Positions 1-12,098 of a stretch of 64,000 bases of DNA are shown piece after piece. How positions within the stretch are numbered: the stretch's first letter is position 1; each line of letters starts with the position of its first letter. A model generated the notes under the pieces. The model saw only the letters and a list, made by a program, of their open reading frames with translations, was not told where the DNA came from and searched no databases. The DNA is taken from positions 5,941,739 to 6,005,738 of the forward strand of contig JASKMD010000019.1 of assembly GCA_030144725.1 (NCBI GenBank), in the 5' to 3' direction. Position numbers and translations under genes: made by a program. Source of the stretch: Haematococcus lacustris. Taxonomy: Eukaryota; Chlorophyta; Chlorophyceae; Chlamydomonadales; Haematococcaceae.

Positions 1-2789
1 GCTGGGCATCAGTGGCCAACCCTGCTGCCAAGGCCCCACCGCCTCACCCAATGGGCTGTACCCAGGCGGGCTAGTAGGGCTGGAGGAGCTGTGCAATGAG
101 GGTGTGGAGAGAGGGTCAGAGCAGCGTGAGGGAGTGGGGGAGAGGGCAGGCGGCAGTTGGGCAGTTGGCGTGGCCCAAGGGCTGGGAGGCCTACTGGTTG
201 GGGGTGGTGCAGTAGGGGTGGGAGGGGGTGGGGGGTAGTCTGGGCCTTGTGGGGTGGGCCAGCTAGCACCAGCCGCCAGGTTGACTGAGTCTGTGATGCT
301 CAGGGCGTCAGCCCAGGCCCCTGGCGCACTGAGGCTGCTGAGCACCTCTGTCCTGCCAGTTGCACGGGGCGCAGCAGGTCCGGGCCATCTGACAGGCAAG
401 CTGGCACTGGGTCCTGATCCCTCAGCATCCACTGCACTGACCCCAGAGGGGGCCACCCCATTGGCGGCAGGGCTGGGTCCCTGGGGCGTCCCGGTCATCT
501 CCTGGTGAGTAGCTACCTTGCCGTGTATGTCCCTTGCAAGCCCTTGGGATGTGGACTCTGGCATGACTGCACGTGGTGCAAAGCTGCGCATGCGCCGTGC
601 TTGCGTGCCCATGCGACCTAGGGATCCCAGCATGCGCCGCTCCACCAGCTGCAGCATGTGAAGGCTAGGGGTGTGCTGCAGCTTGGCCAGGGACCACATG
701 AGGAGGGCGAGTTCCTGGTTCTTGAACAAGCGAATGTCATAGCACAGAGTGTCGCAGGCGGCCTCCATCAGCACCTGGCACAGAAGGAGAGGCAGGAAGC
801 CTCAGGCTCTGGTCTAGCCAGGCCTCATTGGTCAAGGTCGGGTCAGGTCAGGTCGGGGCGGGGCGGGTCAGATCAGGTCAGGTCAGGTCAGGTCAGGTCA
901 GGTCAGGTCAGGTCAGGTCAGGTCAGGTCAGGTCACATCGAGTCCGTTTGGGTTGCTAGGTTTGTTTGGATTGGGTGAGGTTGAGGCAACGTGACTTCAG
1001 CTTACTGTTGAGGGAGTCCCGGGGATGCCTAGCCTTGCAAAGCCCCACAGCACTTGCACGATGAACTCAGACCTGGTTTCATACATGCTGGGCAGCATGA
1101 TCTGCAAGCAAACCCAAACAACTGCTGGTACACAGGGACTCGGCAACAGAGAGCAGAGAGGTAATGACATCAGCACCCCCTCATTTCCTGCTACTCAATG
1201 TCCACCATCCTGCAGCTTCTACTTCATCATTCCTTTCACGCAACCCCATGGCTGCCGACTAAACAGGTCACAGGGCCCGCAAGGGGGAAGAGTTGGGAGC
1301 ACAGGGCGGCTGTAGGCCTCAGGGCGCTGGCTGCCAGTATCAAGCCTCATGACTGTGGCTGCTGTGAGCACTGTGGCTGCCGCTTGCACCCTGCTGATGT
1401 CCAGGCCCCTTCCCACCTGAGGGACGGCGGCCAGCAGGTCTGGGTGATGGCGCTTGAACACCCCAAACGCCAGCATGATCTGGGCACAGTCACCAGGCCT
1501 CAGCTGGCCCTGAAGGCGCAGCGCCTGGCTGCACAGCGTGTCAAAGATGCGCTGGTTGAAGTGTTCCATGCGGCTGTATGCCCACAGTGCGTTGCCCACT
1601 GCCCGGCAGTCAGCATAGGGCGCTAGGGAGAGCGTCAGGGGGTCCAGAAGCGCTAGGATCTCCATGGCAGGGAAGGCCATGGCCTGCAAGCACAGCACTG
1701 ACAATGGATGTGCATGACTGATGCCAGCACTTCTCCTGCCCCACATTGGCACACAAAGATGATGCTGTTGATGATGATGCGTCAATATGATGGTGGCGAT
1801 GGTGAAGATTATGGTGATATTGACATGATGTTGCTGCTGCTGCTGCTACTGGAAACAATGAATGAATGCAGGGAGCGAGAGGCTAGGGAGCTGTGCTGTG
1901 AGCTGCCGGTAGCAGGCCTGCCACTACGCCCCTGCATGCATGCGCTGCTGCTGCTGACCCCATGCGTAGCATCACCCAGCCACCCACGCCAGGGTAGGGG
2001 TCCACAGAAGAAAGTTGAGCCTGGCACCCCTTACTTTGCTGTGAGCCACATGCAGCATGCTGTGCCAGGATGCTGGCCAGCACCAACGCTGCTGACCCTT
2101 TCTTCCGTGCTTAGCCCAGCCTGCAGGTGCATCTCACCTCCGTCAGTGCCTGCGTTTTGTCCATGCCCCCCTGCACCAGCCATGCCTGACGCTGCACCAC
2201 TGATAATGCCAGGCGGCACAGCGCTTGGGATACGTGCGTGATGTCAAACTCCGGGGTGTGCTGCTGCAAGATGGCGTGGAGCTCATCCAGGGACTGTGAC
2301 CTGTGCCGCAGGGATGTCGACCATGGCGTGCTCATCAGTGGGGTGGTGGTGAGCTGGGCAAAGATAAATGGACGCATGGCAGGGGTATGCTCACATCGGG
2401 GCATCTGCCTGTGATGCTGCCTTAGCTGGTCATGTAGCTGCAACATAACATTCCACAAACAGAGAGCTGAACATGCAGCTGTGCCCAGCCTTGTAATGTA
2501 CTGAATAATGGCAGATGTCTTTGCTGCTGCTGCTTCAAATGCGGTGTTCTCTTACTTCAGAAATGCTTACTGTTTGATCAGGCGCCTCAGCACCTGCTGC
2601 TGGCTGGCTTCCTGCCCACGGGTTGTACCTGGAACGCTCAGCTGTGGCTGGGGTATAGCACCTGTGTCCAGGAAGCATCGCTGTGTCAGTGCTGCTACCA
2701 CTGCTACCACAACCACTGCTACTGTAAGTGCAGCTACACACCAAGCACAGGAGTAGAAGCTGCTTGCTCCAGCGCAAGGCAGCTGACAT
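1..2789 (-). CDS. OPR/FAST-like repeat protein, left copy (5' exons only; gene runs off the window start)
   Basis: Five exons join with consistent phases: 2789-2556 (start ATG at 2789, 78 codons), 2437-2138, 1683-1417, 1101-1006, then 774 to the window edge. The protein carries degenerate repeats of the form hhLWAhhxL: NALWAYSRM in exon 3, VQVLWGFARLG in exon 4, and LLMWSLAKLQHTP in exon 5. This pattern is typical of octotricopeptide-repeat and FAST-kinase-like organelle RNA-binding proteins, known in green algae for chloroplast or mitochondrial mRNA maturation and translation. The first exon is Ser/Cys-rich and could hold a targeting peptide (inference). It is almost identical to the right copy at 6.1-11.2 kb, but here exons 1 and 2 are open. 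The 3' exons lie outside the window, so whether this copy is functional cannot be told. Confidence 0.75.
841..935. repeat. GGTCA pentamer microsatellite (short allele)
   Basis: Tandem GGTCA units with a few variants (GGTCG, GATCA) lie in the intron between OPR exons 5 and 4 of the left copy. The right copy carries a much longer version at 8,935-9,350. Confidence 0.95.
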
Positions 2790-3375
2790 GCTCCCGGCGC
2801 TGAGTAAATATCTGTCCAGGGGTACACCGCAGCCGCAATGATGACGCTCTGCATCTAATCATCGGGGAATTGGATTAGTTGTGAACAAGAGGGCTTGGGC
2901 CTGCGGCTATCCGCACCCCGCTGCGCCAGGAATGATCGCAGGCTGCCGGTGCTGCAGCTGGCGATTCATGACTGGGGGGGAAGCAATTGATTGATGGTTT
3001 CGTCAATTTAGCTGCAAGTCAACAAAGCAGCAGCCAGGTTATCGCGGCGGGGTAAGGAGCAGCGTGGGGCAACCAGCATCCCGCTCATTGCCTTTTAACA
3101 AAGCGCTAGCCCGGCGACGCACAAACACGCACCTCGGCCAGGACGCTTTTGGACATCTGTCGCGATGTCCCGTGCTACGTATGCTGATGGATGTTAACCT
3201 GCTCCAAGGCGTTTGATACTAGCATTGTGCACCCTAAGCTGCGTCGCATGCCTCATGCACGGTAATGGAAGGTGGGCGAGGTAGACGTGGGCGCAACGTC
3301 AATGCTACACTACTGTGCAACCTGTCATATACCTTACCTGCAGTGTTGTACAAAGCTACTCCATCAAGAGATACA
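2790..3375. other. Divergent intergenic region, left unit
   Basis: This lies between the OPR start (2789) and the transposon at 3376. It probably holds the promoters for the two divergent genes. No clear TATA box is visible. It is partly alignable with 11,220-11,470 and 13,143-13,185 of the right unit. Confidence 0.5.
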
Positions 3376-4892
3376 GGTCACCCCCGCCATTGGCCCCGCA
3401 ATTCACTTTTTGGCACCGTCTTTGATCCGCTGCATGTAATTCTTCCACCATTGGGCTCTACATCTCACAACGGTGTCGCTAGCAGGTTAGGCCCTCTTTT
3501 GTCGATTGTACTGCATTGTCTCGACGACTTGATTAGCTTCGCAATGTCATTCTCCATCTGTTTATATGCGTGTCGCAACAGGAGAGGTGGATTGGTGGCC
3601 GGAGGCATTTCCGTGCCGAGCAGCCTTTGCTGCCATTGGACTGGGCAACTCGCGAATACATCTCAGGTAAGCACGGGGTGTTGTTTCTTAGTGCGTTTTG
3701 CATACAATGTCAACACATGCAACCAAATCTGCTGACCTCCACAGGTGCTTGGCAGTTGTGAGGATCAGCATCAAACCCACAGCAGCCCAAGGGTCTTCCA
3801 AGCAGGAGTGCAGCAAGGGAATCAGCACTTGAAAACAGTGAGCAAGAGGTGAGTAAGGTTGTAATTTACCTCACCTTGTCTAGGTCAGTTTGATGTTCAC
3901 GCGCACACTTGCGCAACGCATGACAGGCATGAACAGCTGAGGGAAGCACACAGCAGTCCCCAACCTGATTTTCATGCATTGTTTTTGATAGGTAATGTCT
4001 CTTATGCGGGCCTGACATGGTTATGTATTTTTTGCTGCAGGATGCCATCCAAAAGATACCAGTGCCCAGCCCAGCCCAGCCCAGCCTGATTTGGTGCCAT
4101 GGGGCATAGGCAGCAAGGCAAGGTGCTTAGCAGTCCCGTAGTGAGTGTTAGCTATAGCAAGGAGGTGCAGCCAGTCCTTGCTTGTTGTGCACATAGCATA
4201 GGTGGTGTGTGAGGCATAAGTCATTGTGTTGTGGTGGTGGTGGTGGTGGTGTGTTGTTGAGGTGTTGTTGTGGTGTGTGGTGTTGCCACCTTCTTACATC
4301 AATGCATGTGCTTGGCATCAGCGATACATGTCTTCTGTAGTGGTGTTGCAAGGCGTTTGAGCATCGATCTATGTATTGCTGTATTGGTTTTGCGTGACAT
4401 GCGCGTGCTAAAGTTGAGGGAGAAGGTTGAGGCACCACGGCACGTGTAACACTGAAAGCCAGAGCCATCCCGAGCCATCCCGACAACACAGTGCCAAGTG
4501 ATGATGTAGCGCTGTCGTGATGCAGCTTGTACTTGCTCAGAGTCATGCCGGCACGTGAATGAGGTAAGGGATGCCAGCTGGCTGACTTGTGCGCATATTC
4601 ACGAATTATATGCTCCATGCACTGACATGCAAGCAGGCGTACTGCACTTGTGCCGTTGGCTTACGGCGTGCGTAGGAGGATTGCCAGCCTCGTCTTATGA
4701 TGTGCATGAGTCTTTTAGAAGCGGAAGGCACAGGTCAGGTTTGGGCGGGCGCCGATCTGAGCTAGTGTTTTGCGGCTGGTGGGTGTCGCATACGCCTGTT
4801 ACACCCGGCTGCGTCAAAACTTTGTCACGAGCTACACGGAGATTCGCGTCCCAGACCGTCTCACATTTGCGGGGCCAATGGCGGGGGTGACC
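3376..4892. mobile_element. Non-autonomous TIR transposon with 4-bp target duplication, left unit
   Basis: The ends are perfect inverted repeats of 26 bp starting GGTCACCCCCGCCATTGG. The element is flanked by the direct repeat TACA at 3372-3375 and 4893-4896. No transposase is recognisable in its 1,517 bp. The flanking host sequence matches the right unit near 13,143-13,230, where this element is absent, so it entered after the duplication or was lost from the other copy. A second element with the same 18-bp terminal core lies at 12,099-13,054. The superfamily is unassigned; a 4-bp target duplication occurs in Sola- and Chapaev-like groups among others. Confidence 0.85.
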
Positions 4893-5056
4893 TACAATTC
4901 ATTTGGGTCTGTTGGACGCCAACTTGGACGCCAACGCACAGGCAGGCTGCAACGATTTTTAGTACAGGACGTTGACCTTTATAGTAACGCCACAACCTAG
5001 CAAGTACATGCGGAAAGAAGGTTGCGGTTTCAAACGTAATCAAGATAGTAAGGAGC

Positions 5057-5820
5057 ATGCAAAGGCTCCGCAGTGATAAGCACTCAGCGTCATTTGATTC
5101 GCTGCACATTGACGATGGAAAAGAGGAGGTAAGGCTTGCTTGGTCTTTTCGGCCCTCTTCTTGCTGTACCCATCCATCGTTAGGCATTTGCTGTCATCTG
5201 CAGCGCCCCTATATCCACCTCAGAGGTCCGGGTTGGAGGTGGTTCAGTGCCGCAGTCACAGTCTTGGTCACCTTGCTTTGCTCCAGCGTCCTCCTCCTTA
5301 GGCTTGAAAGGCAGCAAGTGGGTCCAAAGTAGCATTGGACCTGCTGCAGTAGCAGGGCAAACCTGCATAACTGGAGCACATAGCATGCCGTAATACACTA
5401 TACCCTTGTCCTTCAATGCAGCTACTAAGCAACGAAAGCATTGTGTCAGAGCTGAAGTTACAGATTCGTGAACTGAAGAATGAGGTGAGAGATGAAGCTG
5501 TGGTGCTGGAGTGCATTGCATAGCATGCATGCTTTTGAACAGCTAAGACTGCTATGGAGCCACCATACACAACACTAGGTGTGGCATGTATCGGCCCCCA
5601 GGCAACAGCATTACCTGCATTCAACGTGTGGTGGGCTTCAGCAGCAGCACCTCAGTGGCCTAAATGCCTTCACTGCCTTCAGATGTTAGTGCTGCGTCGC
5701 TCTAAAGGGCTGGATGGAGCAGACCCAGGGTTATGTGACCCCGCCACAGTCAAAGCTGCTGAGCAGCAGGTGTCAAACTGTCAATCTGAGAACCAGGAAG
5801 CTAACAAGTCGCTGAAATGA
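5057..5820 (+). pseudogene. Truncated left copy of small coiled-coil gene
   Basis: Exons 5057-5128, 5422-5484 and 5683-5820 match exons 1-3 of the complete gene at 13,456-14,972. The match stops three codons before the normal end of exon 3, where the tandem-duplication junction replaces the splice donor by new sequence with an in-frame TGA at 5818-5820. Exons 4 and 5 are missing. The predicted product is about 91 residues. It could be expressed as a short protein, but is best read as a duplication-truncated copy. Confidence 0.75.
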
Positions 5821-6095
5821 GAGATGACAACGTTGTGCATATGTACATGTATGCTTATGCACACAGCTAAGACTGCTCAGCCACAGCCAAAGACCCAACC
5901 CCAGCCTCAGCCTCAATTTCAACTGTGACCGCATTGACACCAAACCCAGGCACAGCGTGCTTGGTGCTGGCTAGCTTGCTCAGCACAGTGCTGGGCAGGG
6001 GAGAAGGAGGGGGTGGCCCTGCTGCCCCTGACCCAGCAGGTGAAGCAGCAGGGGCCAGTGCTGGCTGGGGCTGTGCAGGGCTGGGCTGGGAGCCG
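5821..6095. other. Junction between duplication units
   Basis: A short stretch between the truncated coiled-coil copy and the 3' end of the OPR gene. It is Pro/Gln-codon-like on one strand, but I see no supported gene. Confidence 0.5.
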
Positions 6096-9000
6096 TCACA
6101 GCTGACTGTTGGGAAGGGCAGGGCCTTGGGTCCTGGGTCGAGATGGAGGGTGGGGTCTGGGCTGGGGTGGGCTGGGGATGTGCAGGGGTGTGTGGGCTAA
6201 GTGGGACAAGCCATACAGCAGGGTGGATAACTCGTGGGGGCTGAATTCAGGCAGCTGGGCCTTGGCTCGTGAGCAGATGTGAGTGAGGAGGGCGGGGTGG
6301 CGGAACCTGCGAAAGCAGAGAACAGATAGGTGGGGTGGGGGCTGGATGTGGCAGGGAGGAAGAGCAGGTGTGGGTGCCGGAGCAGTGACAGGCCGCTGCA
6401 GTGGGAGCAGGGGAGTGGCTGCTAGCTTGACTAGCGAGGTGTGGCAGTGCTAGTGAAGGCAGTTATGAGTGTGTGGAGGTAGGGACGAGGTGCGTGTGAG
6501 GAAGAGGTGGAGTCGAATGTGGGGTAGTCATATGGTCACAGGGCGATTGACCCCTACAGCGCAGACCCTGGGCGTGCTTAGTCAGCTCAGCAGATCAGCA
6601 GGTCGCCTCATCAGGTCAGCTCAGCAGGGCTCAGCAGGGCATACAGCTGAAATGAGGGCAGCACCTGAGGTTGGCACACGCCTTGACAATCATCGCCAGC
6701 GCTTGTGGCTTGCTGTGCTCCAGCTGTGCGATCACTGCCTCTGCCATCACATCCAGGAGGTGTGGGGCGGAGTGCGGCTGGTGCTGGAAGATGCCAAAGG
6801 CCCACAACACGGTGGACAGCTCCCTTAGCTTCAAGCTGGGCAGGCGGCTGGCCAGGAGGGGGCTGAGGGTGTTGAGCATGCCTTCGTGGTAGTGTCGAGC
6901 GTGGGCGTAACCGCACAGCACAGAGCAGAGGTCGGTGGCGGTGAAGGCGTGCTTCCAGTATCTCAAGTGGAGGGGCAGTTCGTCAAGCAGGGTAGCAGCC
7001 TTGTATCTGCAAAGGAAGCAGGCATGAGAGAGGACATATGTTGATGAGAGGTGAGAAGGCGAGGGTTAGGGTGGGGATTAGAAGCAGCAGCAGCAGGTTG
7101 GGCTGGTGTGGTGTGGGCTGCTGTGGGCTAGATGTATAGTATAATGTCGGAGGCCAAGCTGTTCCGGGAAAATAACGGTCGAGGCTGGGTCGAGAGTTGC
7201 GGTAAACGTCGAGGCGCAGCCGAGACGTTTACGCAACTCAAGACCTGGCCGCGACTGTTATTTGGACGTTGGCCAAGACATTATGCGATAGGGTTTTATT
7301 ATCTAAACAAATTTATTGAACGAAGTTGTAGGGTACTGGTTGGTTGAGTTCCATGTGGTGCATGTTTTTTTATCTTGTAATTGTACTGTAATTGTGATAA
7401 TCAACCCCGTAACTGTAATTGTGATAATCGACCCCGTAATTGTGATAATCAACCCTGTAATTGTGATAATCAACCCCGTAATAGCTCTCTCACGTCCTGA
7501 CGTCTGTATAATGTCAACTTTACGATTATACAACGATTTGCGATTTTCTCATAAATAGAAAATAGGGCTAGATAGGGTAGATAGGGTAGGGTAGCAGGGA
7601 CAATGTAGTCAGCGTTATGGTCAGGGTCTAGGTTGGGTCGAAGACTTATGGTCAATTGTGATGCGTGGTTCAGGAAGCGTGTCATACTGCCCATCTCTAC
7701 GAACCTCATGCGCCCAAAGGCCCACAGCAGGTTGGCTATATCTTGAGGCACCAGAATGGCCACGTCACGCCTCCCCCACTCCACCTGGCCAGCAGCTGGG
7801 CTTGCAGCCATGCCCGGGGGGCCAGGCAGCCCCCTACACTGCAGCAGCCCTGGTCTGCTTAAGCCAACACCCCCTCCCCCCTGCTGCCCATGCTGCCCCC
7901 CCAGGCTGCTAGAGTTGCAGCCTTGGGTCGGCAGCGGAGTCGAGTCCTGGGATGGGGGGTGCAGGAGGGGAGGTGGCCCCGGTGGAAGCAGCACTGCCCC
8001 ACCTGCCCAGCTCGTGCAGCCCTGGCTGCTGCTGGGCATCAGTGGCCAACCCTGCTGCCAAGGCCCCACCGCCTCACCCAGTGGGCTGCACCCAGGCGGG
8101 CTAGTAGGGCTGGAGGAGCTGTGCAATGAGGGAGTGGGGGAGAGGGCGGGTGGCAGTTGGGCAGTAGGCGTGGCCCAAGGGCTGGGAGGCCTACTGGTTG
8201 GGGGTGGGGCAGTAGGGGTGGGAGGGGGTGGGGAATAGTCTGGGCCTTGTGGGGTGGGCCAGCTGGCACCAGCCGCCAGGTTGACTGAGTCTGTGATGCT
8301 CAGGGCGTCAGCCCAGGCCCCTGGCGCACTGAGGCTGCTGAGCACCTCTGTCCCGCCACTTGCAAGGGGCGCAGCAGGTCCGGGCCATCTGACAGGCAAG
8401 CTGGCACTGGGTCCTGATCCCTCAGCATCCACTGCACTGACCCCAGAGGGGGCCACCCCATTGGCAGCAGGGCTGGGTCCCTGGGGCGTCCCAGTCATCT
8501 CCTGGTGACTAGCTACCTTGCCGTGTATGTCCCTTGCAAGCCCTTGGGATGTGGACTCAGGCATGACTGCACATGGTGCAAACCTGCGCATGCGCCGTGC
8601 TTGCGTGCCCATGCGACTTAGGGATCCCAGCATGCGCCGCTCCACCAGCTGCAGCATGTGAAGGCTAGGGGTGTGCTGCAGCTTGGCCAGGGACCACATG
8701 AGGAGCGCGATTTCCTGGTTCTTGAACAAGCGGATGTCATAGCACAGAGTGTCGCAGGCGGCCTCCATCAGCACCTGGCACAGAAGGAGAGGCAGGAAGC
8801 CTCAGGCTCTGGTCTAGACAGGTCTTATTTGTCAAGGTCGGGTCAGGTCAGGTCGGGGCGGGGCGGGTCAGATCAGGTCAGATCGAACCAGATCAAGTCA
8901 GGCTCTGGTCTTGACAGGTCTCATTTGTACAAGTCAGGTCGGATCAGGTCAGGTCAGGTCAGGTCGGGTCGGGTCAGGTCAGGGCAGGTCAGGTCAGGTC

Positions 9001-11184
9001 GTTTCGGGTCAGGTCAGGTCAGGTCAGGTCAGGTCAGGTCAGGTCAGGTCAGGTCAGGTCAGGTCAGGTCAGGTCAGGTCAGGTCAGGTCAGGTCAGGTC
9101 AGGTCAGGTCAGGTCAGGTCAGGTCAGGTCAGGTCAGGTCAGGTCAGGTCAGGTCAGGTCAGGTCAGGTCAGGTCAGGTCAGGTCAGGTCAGGTCAGGTC
9201 AGGTCAGGTCAGGTCAGGTCAGGTCAGGTCAGGTCAGGTCAGGTCAGGTCAGGTCAGGTCAGGTCAGGTCAGGTCAGGTCAGGTCAGGTCAGGTCAGGTC
9301 AGGTCAGGTCAGGTCAGGTCAGGTCAGGTCAGGTCAGGTCAGGTCAGGTCACATCGAGTCCGTTTGGGTTGCTAGGTTTGTTTGGATTGGGTGAGGTTGA
9401 GGCAACGTGACTTCAGCTTACTGTTGAGGGAGTCCCGGGGATGCCTAGCCTTGCAAAGCCCCACAGCACTTGCACGATGAACTCAGACCTGGTTTCATAC
9501 ATGCTGGGCAGCATGATCTGCAAGCAAACCCAAACAACTGCTGGTACACAGGGACTCGGCAACAGAGAGCAGAGAGGTAATGACATCAGCACCTCCTCAT
9601 TTCCTGCTACTCAATGTCCACCATCCTGCAGCTTCTACTTCATCATTCCTTTCACCCAACCCCATGGCTTCCGACTAAACAGGTCACATGGCCCGCAAGG
9701 GGGAAGAGTTGGGAGCACAGGGCGGCTGTAGGCCTCAGGGCGCTGTGGCTGCCGCTTGTGCCCTGCTGATGTCCAGGCCCCTTCCCACCTGAGGGATGGC
9801 GGCCAGCAGGTCTGGGTGATGGCGCTTGAACACCCCAAACGCCAGCATGATCTGGGCACAGTCACCAGGCCTCAGCTGGCCCTGAAGGCGCAGCGCCTGG
9901 CTGCACAGCGTGTCAAAAATGCGCTGGTTGAAGTGTTCCATGCGGCTGTATGCCCACAGTGCGTTGCCCACTGCCCGGCAGTCAGCATAGGGCGCTAGGG
10001 AGAGCGTCAGGGGGTCCAGAAGCGCTAGGATCTCCAAGGCAGGGGAGGCCATGGCCTGCAAGCACAGCACTGACAATGGATGTGCATGACTGATGCCAGC
10101 ACTTCTCCTGCCCCACATTGGCACACAAAGATGATGCTGTTGATGATGATGCGTCAGTATGAGGGTGGCGATGGTGAAGATTATGGTGAAGATTATGGTT
10201 GACATGATGTTGCTGCTGCTGCTGCTGCTACTGGAAACAATGAATGAGTGCAGGGAGTGAGAGGTTAGGGAGTTGTGCTGTGAGCTTCCGGTAGCAGGCC
10301 TGCCACTATGCCCCTGCATGCATGCGCTGCTGCTGCTGACCCCATGCGTAGCATCACCCAGCCACCCATGCTAGGGTAAGGGTCCACAGAAGAAAGTTGA
10401 GCCTGGCACCCCTTGCTGTGAGCCACATGCAGCATGCTGTGCCAGGATGCTGGCCAGCACCAAGGCTGCTAACCCTTTCTTCCATGCTCAGCCCAGCCTG
10501 CAGGTGTATCTCACCTCCGTCAGTGCCTGCGTTCTGTCCATGCCCCCCTGCACCAGCCATGCCTGACGCTGCACCACTGATAATGCCAGGCGGCACAGCG
10601 CTTGTGATACGTGCGTGATGTCAAACTCCGGCGTGTGCTGCTGCAAGATGGCGTGGAGCTCATCCAGGGACTGTGACCTGTGCCGCAGGGATGTCAACCA
10701 TGGTGTGCTTATCAGTGAGCTGGGCTTAGAAACCGACGCATGGCAGGGGTATGCTCACACCAGGGCATCTGCCTGTGATGCTGCCTTAGCTGGTCATGCA
10801 GCTGCAACATAACATTCCACAAACAGAGAGCTGAACATGCAGCTGTGCCCAGCCTTGTAACGAACTGAATAATGGCAGATGTGTTTGCTGCTGCTGCCTC
10901 AAATGCGGTGTTCTCTTACTTCAGGAATTGCTTACTGTTTGATCAGGCGCCTCAGCACCTGCTGCTGGCTGGCTTCCTGCCCACGGGTTTTACCTGGAAC
11001 GCTCAGCTGTGGCTGGGGTATAGCACCTGTGTCCAGGAAGCATCGCTGTGTCAGTGCTGCTACCACTGCTACCACAACCACTGCTACTGTAAGTGCAGCT
11101 GCACACCAAGCACACGAGTAGAAGCTGCTTGCTCCAGCGCAAGGCAGCTGACATGCTCCCGGTGCTGAGTGGATATCTGTCCAA
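6096..11184 (-). CDS. OPR/FAST-like repeat protein, right copy (full-length span; 5' exons damaged)
   Basis: Exons in reading order are: degenerate exon 1 (~11,184-10,930), 10801-10515, 10055-9789, 9517-9422, 8774-7701, ~6999-6665 and 6306-6096 (stop). From exon 3 onward the phases agree. Seven degenerate repeats can be seen: NALWAYSRM, IMLAFGVFK, VLWGFARLG, LLMWSLAKLQHTP, NLLWAFGRM, VLWAFGIFQHQP and LLYGLSHLAHTP. This is the hhLWAhhxLxxxP pattern of octotricopeptide/FAST-like RNA-binding proteins of algal organelles. Exon 5 has a ~230-residue Pro/Ser/Gly-rich linker. There is no C-terminal RAP domain. Exon 1 has a nonsense change relative to the left copy (TAC to TAA in the shared frame). 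Exon 2 is 13 bp shorter (287 versus 300 bp), a frameshift. The gene may start at a downstream Met or be a pseudogene. Confidence 0.7.
7171..7262. repeat. Imperfect 40-bp inverted repeat (foldback)
   Basis: The left arm begins AATAACGGTCGAGGC and the right arm ends with its near-complement ...CGACTGTTATT. The spacer is about 10 bases around GAGGCGCAGCC. It lies in an intron of the OPR gene and could be a miniature foldback element or the hairpin end of a longer element. Confidence 0.7.
7379..7487. repeat. AT-rich ~20-bp minisatellite
   Basis: About five units of the form GTAATTGTGATAATCAACCCC, slightly diverged. It lies in an AT-rich island (7,270-7,560) inside the OPR intron and contrasts sharply with the GC-rich surroundings. 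Confidence 0.85.
8935..9350. repeat. GGTCA pentamer array, expanded allele
   Basis: About 69 perfect GGTCA units from 9,006 to 9,349, with a degenerate leader. It sits in the intron between OPR exons 4 and 5 and corresponds to the ~95-bp array at 841. It creates a long spurious Arg-Ser-Gly-Gln-Val frame. Confidence 0.97.
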
Positions 11185-11473
11185 GGGTACACCGCAGCCG
11201 CAATGATGACGCTCTGCATCTAATCATCGGGGAATTGGATTAGTTGTGAAGAAGAGTACGCCAGTCTTAGGGCCTGCGGCTATCCGCACCCTGCCGCGCC
11301 AGGACTGATCGCAGTCTGCCGGTGCTGCAGCTGACGGTTCATTGCTGAGGGCGCATCAGTTGAGTGATGGTTTCGTCAATTTAGCTGCTAGTCAGCTGGT
11401 CGAACCCTAGAGCCCTCATGCTACAAGGCAAGAGTTGCAATCGAAGACACGCAGCGAGGTCATCATTGTAAAG

Positions 11474-11925
11474 CAGTGATGGGTAATACAAGATACGTGT
11501 ATCGATACAGATACGTATTTTTTGTATAATACAAGAATACACGTATCGTATTAAAAAATACAAGTGCCGGCCGGCGAGTTGCGTGGGTGCCTTCGCAGCA
11601 GCTGCTGGTTGCTGCCACGACTAGAGTCAGCGCTAAAGCCATGCCGCGCGGGGCTAAAGCAATCGGCCTGCTCCCGGAGCAGTCGGTCGCATGTGCCGGT
11701 TTTAGATGCAAGAACTTCAGAGTTGGGAGGCCCTGACTTTCCACCGTCGCCGTCCTGCCCAGCCATCAAGGACAGGCTGCGGGACTGGCTGCGCTGCTCC
11801 TAGCTGCTCAATTCCCGCGTGACATGTCGCCTCTGTATCGCTGTACTGTATCGATACAAAAAATACACGTTTTTTCGTGTATTTTCTTGTATTTCCTGTA
11901 TCGATACATGTATTACCCATCACTG
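11474..11925. mobile_element. hAT-type miniature element (MITE) with 8-bp target duplication
   Basis: Inverted terminal repeats CAGTGATGGGTAATACA at both ends. The 8-bp direct repeat TTGTAAAG lies at 11,466-11,473 and 11,926-11,933. The subterminal regions are AT-rich with repeated TATCGATACA motifs, while the central ~270 bp is GC-rich and looks like captured sequence. There is no coding capacity. The ends resemble those of the hAT element at 40,327-41,081 (shared CAGTGATGGG). Confidence 0.93.
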
Positions 11926-12098
11926 TTGTAAAGGCTACTGCTAGCATGCTCAGCCATGTTGGTGTGTGTGCCTCAGATTTGTTGTGATTGGCGTGCAGTA
12001 GCTGGCCATTGGCACGAAATGGTAAATGTGTTGTAACGGGAGTTTGAGTATAGGCATTTCACCTGTGCAAGCTGTAACCTGTGCAGAGCTGTGCAGGG

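Noticed and set aside
8658..9410. 250-codon frame of Arg-Ser-Gly-Gln-Val repeats
   Set aside because: It is the GGTCA array read through, opposite and intronic to the OPR gene.
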